From Deltaproteobacteria bacterium (lineage in GTDB: Bacteria; Desulfobacterota; JADFXK01): DNA of 9,301 nt. The stretch covers positions 1 to 9,301 of the forward strand of contig JADFYA010000117.1 of NCBI GenBank assembly GCA_015233285.1, read 5' to 3'. A program made the position numbers and the translations under genes. Under the pieces are notes generated by a model that was not told where the DNA came from, did no database searches, and saw only the letters and a list, made by a program, of their open reading frames with translations. Within the stretch, counting starts at the first letter, position 1. Each line of letters begins with the position of its first letter. Below, one piece after another: positions 1 to 5,105 of this stretch.

Positions 1-1613
1 GATTACTAATGCAGGCAGCCGAGAAATATCACCTTCAGGTAACCACTGATGATGTCAGATCATACATCGCCAACCTGCCTGAACTTCAGGTCGACGGTCG
101 ATTTGACGAACGCCGCTATTTCGGCTTGCTGCAAGCCAACAAGATGAAACCGGCCGAGTTTGAGAATACCGAAAGACAATATCTCGAGAATCAAAAAATC
201 AGCAATGTGGTTATGGCCTCGGCCAAGGTGTCTGACGATGAAGCTTATAACCGGTTCATGGTTCAGGCGGAAAAGGTGAATTTGTCTTTTGTCGCCTTTT
301 CCGGTCGCGACTATGCCGACAGCGTGACTTTTACTCCGGTGGCGTTGAACGAATTCTTCGAGAAGAATAAAGAAAAATTCCGTGTTCCCGAGAAGGTCAA
401 GGTTCGGATACTGGCCTTTAAAATATCCGACCTTGAGAAGAACGTTAATCCATCGCCCCAGGAAATTAAAGATTATTATAATGATCGACAGGATAAATTT
501 ACCGAGCCCAAACAGGTCAGAGTCAGGCAAATTATTAAACCGCTGCCAAAGAACCCCACAGCGGAAGACACTGAAAAGGTCAGACAGAACATCCTGGCGG
601 TGTTGAAACGGGCTCAATCCGGCGAAGACTTTGCCGAACTGGCCAAACAGCAAAATGAGGGCCCCCTGGCCATCAAAGGTGGTGACATGGGCTATATCAA
701 ACGGGGACAAACGGCCCCGGCCTTTGACAAAGTCATTTTCTCCCTAAAAGCCGGTGAGATCAGCGAACCGATCCAGACCCCCGCCGGCTGGCATTTGATC
801 AAAATTGAAGATATTCAAAAAGAGGCGCTCAAACCTTTTGATAAAGTTAAAGATGAAATCATCAAAGAGATCAAAACCCGAGAGGCGATGACCAAGGCTG
901 ACGATGTAGCCGACGCTGCCGCCGAAGCGGTTTATAAAGCGGGTAACCTTTCGGCATACGCTAAGGCAAATAAGCTGACCTTGATTGAGACGGGCTACTT
1001 TGCGAAGAATGATAAGTTAGCCGAGGTCGGGAACGAGGATGAGGTGGTCAAGACCGCCTTTGCCTTGACCAAGGGAGAAGTGAGTGCGGTCCTAAATCTT
1101 AAGAGTGGTAACTACATTCTTGAGCTGGTCGATCTGAAGAAATCCTATCTGCCAAAAATGGATGAAGCCAAGGCCGAAGCAGAGAAGGCTTTCCGGGAAA
1201 AGCTGGGGACCGACCTGGCCAAGGAAAAAGCGGCCAAACTGCTGGAGGCAATGCGGGCCAAAGATAGCCTTGATGTCTACGCTCGGGAACAAAAGAAAAC
1301 CATTGAGGAAACCGGGCCATTCGCCAGGGGCAAAGCGGTGCCGAAAATTGGAGATGTTCCGGATCTGTCGAACGCCGCGTTTACTCTTTCGGCTAAGACT
1401 CCCTACCCTAAGACGGCATTCGAAAAAGGTGACACCTTCTATGTGGTTCGGTTTAAAGAACATACTCTGCCCGACGCCAAAACTTTCGCCCAGGAGAAAG
1501 ACAAACTCGTACGAGAAATATATCAGGAGAAGCGGCCGGATCTGTTTACTAAATGGTTGGAATATCTAAAGAAAAAATCTGATATCAAGACTGTTAACAA
1601 ACTGGACGGATAA
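1..1613 (+). CDS. ppiD: PpiD/SurA-like periplasmic peptidyl-prolyl cis-trans isomerase and chaperone, 5'-truncated by the window
   Basis: The protein is a parvulin-family foldase that would help outer-membrane and periplasmic proteins fold. The frame is open to the window edge (codons for Leu-Leu precede the first Met at 9), so the true start and any N-terminal membrane anchor lie upstream. Numbering from that Met, residues 1-95 look like the SurA/PpiD N-terminal chaperone domain (QVDGRFDERRY at 27-37). Residues 168-268 are a PPIC rotamase domain, with GGDMGY at 224-229 and AGWHLIKI at 259-266. The first family histidine is replaced by glutamine (RVRQII, Q174), while the second (H262) is kept, so isomerase activity may be weak. 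Two related C-terminal segments, ETGYFAK near 327 and ETGPFAR near 434, look like degenerate rotamase repeats as in PpiD. It stops at TAA 1611-1613 and is followed by a terminator. The PpiD-versus-SurA choice rests on length and the C-terminal half; the foldase assignment is firm. Confidence 0.85.
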   Translation, partial: LLMQAAEKYHLQVTTDDVRSYIANLPELQVDGRFDERRYFGLLQANKMKPAEFENTERQYLENQKISNVVMASAKVSDDEAYNRFMVQAEKVNLSFVAFSGRDYADSVTFTPVALNEFFEKNKEKFRVPEKVKVRILAFKISDLEKNVNPSPQEIKDYYNDRQDKFTEPKQVRVRQIIKPLPKNPTAEDTEKVRQNILAVLKRAQSGEDFAELAKQQNEGPLAIKGGDMGYIKRGQTAPAFDKVIFSLKAGEISEPIQTPAGWHLIKIEDIQKEALKPFDKVKDEIIKEIKTREAMTKADDVADAAAEAVYKAGNLSAYAKANKLTLIETGYFAKNDKLAEVGNEDEVVKTAFALTKGEVSAVLNLKSGNYILELVDLKKSYLPKMDEAKAEAEKAFREKLGTDLAKEKAAKLLEAMRAKDSLDVYAREQKKTIEETGPFARGKAVPKIGDVPDLSNAAFTLSAKTPYPKTAFEKGDTFYVVRFKEHTLPDAKTFAQEKDKLVREIYQEKRPDLFTKWLEYLKKKSDIKTVNKLDG

Positions 1614-1675
1614 TTATTTTACGGGACTGGTCCCCAGCCTCGCCAAATTTATCATCACCCTGAAGGCAACCATAT

Positions 1676-1709
1676 CCTGAAGCCCATTAAAGGCTTCGGG
1701 ATTTTTTTT
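1676..1709 (+). terminator. Rho-independent terminator of the ppiD-like gene
   Basis: A 9-bp stem (CCTGAAGCC at 1676-1684 with GGCTTCGGG at 1692-1700, one G-U pair) has a 7-nt loop and is followed by A and eight T residues (1702-1709). It lies 63 nt after the foldase stop codon and has the classical intrinsic terminator layout for the + strand. Confidence 0.9.
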
Positions 1710-1713
1710 GGGG

Positions 1714-1738
1714 TGCACCGGCCGGGGCGCATTTTTTT
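1714..1738 (+). terminator. Possible weaker second terminator in tandem
   Basis: An imperfect GC-rich stem (TGC at 1714-1716 and CC at 1718-1719, pairing with GG at 1726-1727 and GCA at 1729-1731, one mismatch) precedes seven T residues (1732-1738). The stem is short, so this is a backup terminator at best. It would isolate the small downstream gene from foldase read-through. Confidence 0.35.
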
Positions 1739-1754
1739 GGAACTGGAAGTCCTC

Positions 1755-1786
1755 TTGACAACCACCGGATGATGATTAACTTAAAT
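1755..1786 (+). promoter_or_regulatory. Candidate sigma70-type promoter for the small Cys-rich gene
   Basis: A perfect -35 hexamer TTGACA lies at 1755-1760. The downstream AT-rich stretch offers only poor -10 matches (TAACTT at 1777-1782 with a 16-nt spacer, or TTAAAT at 1781-1786 with a 20-nt spacer). A TATAAA at 1821-1826 is an alternative -10 without a good -35. A small hairpin (CCTAT at 1805-1809 with ATAGG at 1816-1820) would sit in the leader. Some promoter is expected here because a terminator lies just upstream and a gene with a strong ribosome binding site just downstream; the exact element is uncertain. Confidence 0.35.
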
Positions 1787-1854
1787 CTAAGAAACAGAAT
1801 CAAGCCTATATGAAAATAGGTATAAATGGAAGAAAATGAAAGGAGGGGATAAAT

Positions 1855-2013
1855 ATGGCAGAGGAACTAGAAAGATTTCACGGAAGACCCTACTGGATGA
1901 TTACCGGGGCCTGTGAACCCATCGGGGATGTTTTCACAGATCGACTCTATTTTGAAACTCTGAGGGATAGAGGCGAGGAAGTAGCCTGCGAAGAAGAATG
2001 CGTGTGTTGCTGA
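1855..2013 (+). CDS. Small acidic protein with Cys-rich C-terminus, unknown function (52 aa)
   Basis: I do not recognise this family. The ATG at 1855 is preceded by a near-ideal Shine-Dalgarno sequence (AAAGGAGGGG, 1839-1848) at good spacing. The frame runs 52 codons to TGA at 2011-2013, and an intrinsic terminator follows 27 nt later, so it reads as a complete single-gene unit. The N-terminal part is polar and includes HGRPYWMITGACEPIGD (9-25). The protein is rich in Glu and Asp and ends in ACEEECVCC (44-52). Its five cysteines are at 20, 45, 49, 51 and 52, with the last two as terminal residues. The cluster could bind metal, form disulfides, or be the core of a modified peptide; no maturase, transporter or partner gene is next to it. 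There is no signal peptide or membrane segment, so it is probably cytoplasmic. The coding call rests on the ribosome binding site, the terminator and the non-random composition. Confidence 0.7.
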   Translation: MAEELERFHGRPYWMITGACEPIGDVFTDRLYFETLRDRGEEVACEEECVCC

Positions 2014-2040
2014 CGACGCCCGGTTTAAATAGAAAATAAG

Positions 2041-2069
2041 AAGGCCGGAAAATGATTATCCGGCCTTTT
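2041..2069 (+). terminator. Intrinsic terminator of the small gene, probably bidirectional
   Basis: A perfect 9-bp stem (AAGGCCGGA at 2041-2049 with TCCGGCCTT at 2059-2067) has a 9-nt loop and ends in a T run on the + strand (2066-2069). Read on the - strand, the same stem is followed by a T-rich stretch (CTTCTTATTTTC), so it can also end the convergent ilv-leu transcript, whose last stop codon is at 2137. Confidence 0.85.
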
Positions 2070-2115
2070 GCATTGCTAGGTTTTTAAAATTGGCCCGATG
2101 AAAAAGAGGTAACAC

Positions 2116-2136
2116 CGGAGTCGGCTTAGAACTCCG
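2116..2136 (-). other. GC-rich hairpin directly after the leuB stop codon
   Basis: The inverted repeat CGGAGT/ACTCCG (6 bp, 9-nt loop) begins at the base next to the leuB stop on the - strand. No T tract follows immediately; the nearest T run is about ten bases further on. It is therefore more likely a 3'-end stability element or a weak terminator ahead of the stronger one at 2041-2067. Confidence 0.45.
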
Positions 2137-3210
2137 CTAACTGGGCATCCGGCCCACGTAATTGGCCACCAGGTCGCCCACTTCGGAAGTGGAATGGCCC
2201 ATGCGGCCCGCTTCTACCCCAGTCATATCTTTGACCAGGACGGTCTTTATGGCGGTCAAGACGGCCGCCGTCGCTTCCTTCTCACCCAGGTGGTGCAGCA
2301 TCATCTGGGCTGCGGCAATGGCGGCCAGCGGGTTAATCACGCCTTGACCGGTATACTTGGGGGCCGACCCACCGATGGGTTCAAACATGGACACTCCGGC
2401 AGGATTGATGTTCCCTCCCGCGGCAATACCCATCCCGCCTTGGATCATGGCGCCCAGGTCCGTAATGATGTCGCCGAACATATTGTCGGTGACGATAACA
2501 TCAAACCATTCGGGATTTTTGACCATCCACATGCAGGTCGCGTCCACGTGGGCATAGTCGGTGGTGATGTCCGGATACTCTTTGGCGACCAGGTGAAAGA
2601 CCCGCTCCCACAGGTCGAAGGCGTAAGTCAGGACATTGGTTTTGCCGCACAACGTCAACTTCTTTCGTTTGTTCCGGTCCCGGCAGTAGTCAAAGGCGTA
2701 CCGGAGACATCGTTCCACGCCCAGACGGGTGTTGATCGACTCCTGGACCGCCACCTCGTCTTTGGTGCCTTTCCGCAATACCCCGCCGGCTCCGGCGTAG
2801 ATTCCTTCAGTATTCTCCCGGACGACCACGAAATCGATTTGCTCCGGGCCCTTGTCTTTGAGCGGCGTGGCCACTCCGGGATACAGTTCCACGGGCCGCA
2901 AATTGATATATAGATCAAGTTCAAAACGCAGTCGCAGGAGAATTTGCTTTTCCAAAATGCCGGGCTGCACCTGGGGATGTCCGATCGCGCCCAAAAAGAT
3001 GGCGTTCATTTCCTTCAGTTCGTTAAGGACTGAGTCGGGCAGGAGTTCCCCGGTCTTCATGTACCGTTCCCCGCCCAGGTCAAAGTTTTGAAAACGCAAT
3101 TCAAAACCGAATCGTTCCCCGGCCCGGCGGAGGGCCTTGACGCCTTCAGCCACTACTTCGGGTCCGGTTCCATCTCCCGGTATCAGTGCGATGCTGTAAC
3201 TCTTGGTCAT
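2137..3210 (-). CDS. leuB: 3-isopropylmalate dehydrogenase (isocitrate/isopropylmalate dehydrogenase family)
   Basis: This enzyme oxidises and decarboxylates 3-isopropylmalate in leucine synthesis, in the cytoplasm. The 357 residues fit the family. Visible motifs are the nucleotide-site IPGDGTGPE (9-17), the substrate arginines R95, R105 (NLRPV) and R131 ([10 protein letters not shown]), Y138, K190 (GKTNVL), the metal-binding aspartates D223, D247 and D251, and the family signature starting at NMFGDIITD (243-251). The start at 3210 is chosen because AAGGA lies 5 nt upstream; a longer frame to 3291 would run into a structured spacer and lacks a ribosome binding site. Two things are unusual. 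RENTEGIY resembles isocitrate-type enzymes rather than the RELTGGIY of common LeuB, and the adenosine loop reads GGSAPKYTG with Lys285-Tyr286 where NAD-linked LeuB has Asp. It is last in the ilvN-ilvC-leuB order. A related beta-decarboxylating dehydrogenase (isocitrate, tartrate or homoisocitrate type) is possible, but context favours LeuB. Confidence 0.85.
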   Translation of the reverse strand: MTKSYSIALIPGDGTGPEVVAEGVKALRRAGERFGFELRFQNFDLGGERYMKTGELLPDSVLNELKEMNAIFLGAIGHPQVQPGILEKQILLRLRFELDLYINLRPVELYPGVATPLKDKGPEQIDFVVVRENTEGIYAGAGGVLRKGTKDEVAVQESINTRLGVERCLRYAFDYCRDRNKRKKLTLCGKTNVLTYAFDLWERVFHLVAKEYPDITTDYAHVDATCMWMVKNPEWFDVIVTDNMFGDIITDLGAMIQGGMGIAAGGNINPAGVSMFEPIGGSAPKYTGQGVINPLAAIAAAQMMLHHLGEKEATAAVLTAIKTVLVKDMTGVEAGRMGHSTSEVGDLVANYVGRMPS

Positions 3211-3235
3211 GAAAATCCTTTCCGGCCGGCTGACT

Positions 3236-3299
3236 CTAACCTTGAATAACGTGTTCTCCTGTCGAAAAAAGTTAACGACAGAGGGTCTCAAGGCTAACT
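3236..3299 (-). promoter_or_regulatory. Structured ilvC-leuB spacer with two competing hairpins (attenuator-like)
   Basis: On the - strand the spacer can form a long hairpin. Its outer 10-bp stem (3288-3297 with 3236-3245, two G-U pairs) encloses an inner 6-bp stem (3276-3281 with 3259-3264). A mutually exclusive hairpin pairs AGTTAGC (3293-3299) with GTTAACT (3270-3276) and is followed at once by five T residues (3265-3269), as in an intrinsic terminator. The two folds share 3293-3297. The arrangement resembles a terminator/antiterminator switch ahead of leuB. The terminator stem is short and no leader peptide or known riboswitch is apparent, so function is inference. Confidence 0.4.
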
Positions 3300-3320
3300 A
3301 GAGGACGCCGAGAAAAGCAG

Positions 3321-4319
3321 TTAATCGGATTTTTTGGGCAGCCAACTCATCATGCTTCGGAGTTTTTCCCCGACTTGTTCAATTTGATGTTCTTTTCCCT
3401 GACGCCGCAAGGCATTCATGACCGGCCGGCCGGCCTGGTTTTCCAATATCCATTCTCGGGCGAAGAAGCCTGATTGAATGTCACGGAGGGTTTGCTGCAT
3501 GGCCTGACGGACTTCCGGGCCGATAACCCGGCCGCCTCTGGTCAGGTCTCCATATTCGGCGGTGTCGCTGATGGAATGGCGCATATTGGACATGCCGCCT
3601 TCATACATCAAATCAACGATCAGCTTGAGTTCGTGGAGACATTCAAAATAGGCGATTTCCGGCCGGTATCCGGCCTCGACCAGCGTCTCGAATCCGTACT
3701 GGACGAGTTTAGTCACGCCGCCGCAGAGGACGGCTTGCTCGCCAAACAGATCCGTCTCCGTCTCCTCGGCAAACGTGGTTTCCAAGACCCCGGCCCGGGT
3801 GGCGCCGATGCCCCGGGCATAGGCCAGAGCGCGCTCCAGAGCCTTGCCGGTGGCGTCTTGATGAATGGCCACCAGTGAGGGGACTCCGGCGCCCCGCTCG
3901 AACTCCCGGCGGACCAGATGCCCCGGACCCTTGGGCGCAACCATGGCTACATCGACTCCTTTGGGAGGGACAATCTGGCCAAAGTGAATGTTAAACCCGT
4001 GGGAAAACATAAGCATTTTGCCGGGGGTCAATTCAGGCTCGATTTCTTCCCGGTATAATTTGGCCTGTCTCTCGTCCGGGACCAGGATCTGAATGAGTTG
4101 GGCCTGTTTGGCTGCTTCCCGCACGGGCAAAGGCTCAAACTCAAAACGTTTGGCCCGGTCATATCCGGCGCCTCCGGGTCTTTGGCCGATGATGACGTCA
4201 ACGCCGCTTTCCCTAAGATTCAGGGCCTGGGCGTGCCCCTGGGAGCCAAAGCCGATGACGGCCACTTTAGAGCCTTTTAACGTCTCTATCTTTGCATCAA
4301 CATCATAGAATATCTTCAT
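3321..4319 (-). CDS. ilvC: Ketol-acid reductoisomerase, class I
   Basis: IlvC converts 2-acetolactate or 2-aceto-2-hydroxybutyrate to the dihydroxy acids of the valine and isoleucine pathways, using Mg2+ and a reduced nicotinamide cofactor. The 332 residues match the short class I form. Motifs are the Rossmann GFGSQGHA (23-30), FSHGFN with H107, APKGPGH with K130, the metal ligands D190 and E194 (TDLFGEQ), E226 and E230 (FECLHELK), and S251 ([10 protein letters not shown]). The cofactor loop reads [13 protein letters not shown] (45-57). Glycines 50 and 52 sit where NADPH-type class I enzymes usually have a Ser-x-Ser pair, and D54 follows, so NADPH preference is not assured. The ATG at 4319 overlaps the ilvN stop (ATGA), and AAAGGGA lies just upstream inside ilvN, which indicates translational coupling. 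It stops at TAA 3321-3323, 110 nt before leuB. Confidence 0.96.
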   Translation of the reverse strand: MKIFYDVDAKIETLKGSKVAVIGFGSQGHAQALNLRESGVDVIIGQRPGGAGYDRAKRFEFEPLPVREAAKQAQLIQILVPDERQAKLYREEIEPELTPGKMLMFSHGFNIHFGQIVPPKGVDVAMVAPKGPGHLVRREFERGAGVPSLVAIHQDATGKALERALAYARGIGATRAGVLETTFAEETETDLFGEQAVLCGGVTKLVQYGFETLVEAGYRPEIAYFECLHELKLIVDLMYEGGMSNMRHSISDTAEYGDLTRGGRVIGPEVRQAMQQTLRDIQSGFFAREWILENQAGRPVMNALRRQGKEHQIEQVGEKLRSMMSWLPKKSD

Positions 4320-4825
4320 GACAATTTCCCTTTCTTACTTCGGGCCATGGCAATAGACCCGGTGCGAGCGATTTCGGCAATCCCGAATGGTCTGATCAGG
4401 TCCAATAGAGCTTCGATTTTACCGCGGGCGCCGGTGACCTCAATTGTTATTTCATGGTGGGTAACATCCACTACTTTGCACCGGAAGATATCGACAATCC
4501 GCAGGATCTCTGCTTGATGACCGCCGCTGGTCTTGGCCTTGACCAAAGCCATCTCCCGTTCTACAAATTCGGTGCCCTCATAATCGATGACCTTAATGAT
4601 ATTGATCAGCTTGTTCAGTTGCTTGTTAATTTGCTCCTGAATCTGATTGTTGCCCCTGGTGACCAGCGTAACTCTGGAGACTTTATCATCCATGGTCGCG
4701 GCCACGCACAAACTCTCGATATTGAACCCACGGGCGCTAAATAGTCCGGCCACCCGGGACAGCACTCCCGGTTCGTTATCGACCAGTATAGACAGAGTGT
4801 GTATTTCTTCTTTTTCGGTATCCAT
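4316..4825 (-). CDS. ilvN: Acetolactate synthase small (regulatory) subunit
   Basis: This is the regulatory subunit of acetohydroxyacid synthase. It activates the catalytic IlvB subunit and normally carries valine feedback inhibition. From the chosen start it has 169 residues, typical for IlvH/IlvN. An N-terminal ACT domain spans about 8-80 ([18 protein letters not shown] at 13-30, then GFNIESLCV), and the C-terminal small-subunit domain spans about 88-163 ([31 protein letters not shown]). N17, G20 and N35 match the Asn-Gly-Asn positions of the valine site in E. coli IlvH, so feedback sensitivity is likely kept. An upstream in-frame ATG at 4867 would add 14 unconserved residues and lacks a ribosome binding site; the ATG at 4825 has AAGG 8 nt upstream. 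The stop overlaps the ilvC start by 4 nt. No ilvB lies next to it: the gene upstream is a histidine kinase. ilvH is an equivalent name. Confidence 0.93.
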   Translation of the reverse strand: MDTEKEEIHTLSILVDNEPGVLSRVAGLFSARGFNIESLCVAATMDDKVSRVTLVTRGNNQIQEQINKQLNKLINIIKVIDYEGTEFVEREMALVKAKTSGGHQAEILRIVDIFRCKVVDVTHHEITIEVTGARGKIEALLDLIRPFGIAEIARTGSIAMARSKKGKLS

Positions 4826-5105
4826 GTTGCTCGCCTTTTCTGACAGGTCATGTGATGGGGCCGTCATTCGAGCTGCCCCAATATGATTTGGCCCTTGGCC
4901 GTAGTCTTGTTTGATGAGTCTCGGGTGCGGTTTTGGTCAACCGATCCAACCCTGGGACCATGTGGCGGAGAAGTATAACCCAAAAAATTCATAAAGAAAA
5001 GAGGTAATATGGCAAGGTAACGGCTTTCCGGCCGGGTTTGACGAAAAAAGTTTTATTATTTTAAGTAGATGTGTTTAATTATTTAACTTTGTTACGGCCT
5101 CGACA
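4826..5105 (-). promoter_or_regulatory. 280-nt intergenic region: probable promoter and leader of the ilvN-ilvC-leuB operon
   Basis: No convincing gene is seen on either strand. On the - strand a good -10-like TATACT lies at 4972-4977 (+ strand coordinates), about 140 nt before the ilvN start, but the -35 region is poor. The putative leader can form a CGGTT/AACCG hairpin near 4933-4948 and a GGGGC/GCCCC hairpin (4875-4879 with 4857-4861) close to the ilvN ribosome binding site. A 37-codon frame starting ATGGTCCCA in the leader has no ribosome binding site and no run of Val, Leu or Ile codons, so a classical attenuation peptide is not supported. The 5041-5100 part is very AT-rich and probably contains the 3' end of the kinase transcript, although no clear terminator is visible. 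Confidence 0.4.

Noticed and set aside
60..710. 216-codon - strand frame opposite the foldase gene.
   Set aside because: It is antisense to a clearly conserved protein and has no recognisable motifs.
2011..2028. Read-through of the TGA of the small Cys-rich gene as selenocysteine, giving a C-terminal Cys-Cys-Sec plus four residues.
   Set aside because: No bacterial selenocysteine insertion hairpin with a suitable apical loop is visible just after the TGA; the only nearby hairpin is the terminator beginning at 2041.
2194..2913. Long open frame of 239 codons on the + strand opposite leuB.
   Set aside because: It is a shadow of the conserved leuB coding sequence, with no family resemblance and no ribosome binding site.
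3211..3291. Extended leuB reading frame starting at 3291.
   Set aside because: The start would be TTG without a ribosome binding site, the extra residues do not match the family, and the ATG at 3210 has a suitable AAGGA.
5041..5100. Terminator for the ABC-sensor kinase in the AT-rich stretch after its stop.
   Set aside because: Only a 6-bp AT-rich stem (AAAGTT/AACTTT) with a very long loop is available; it is too weak to call.
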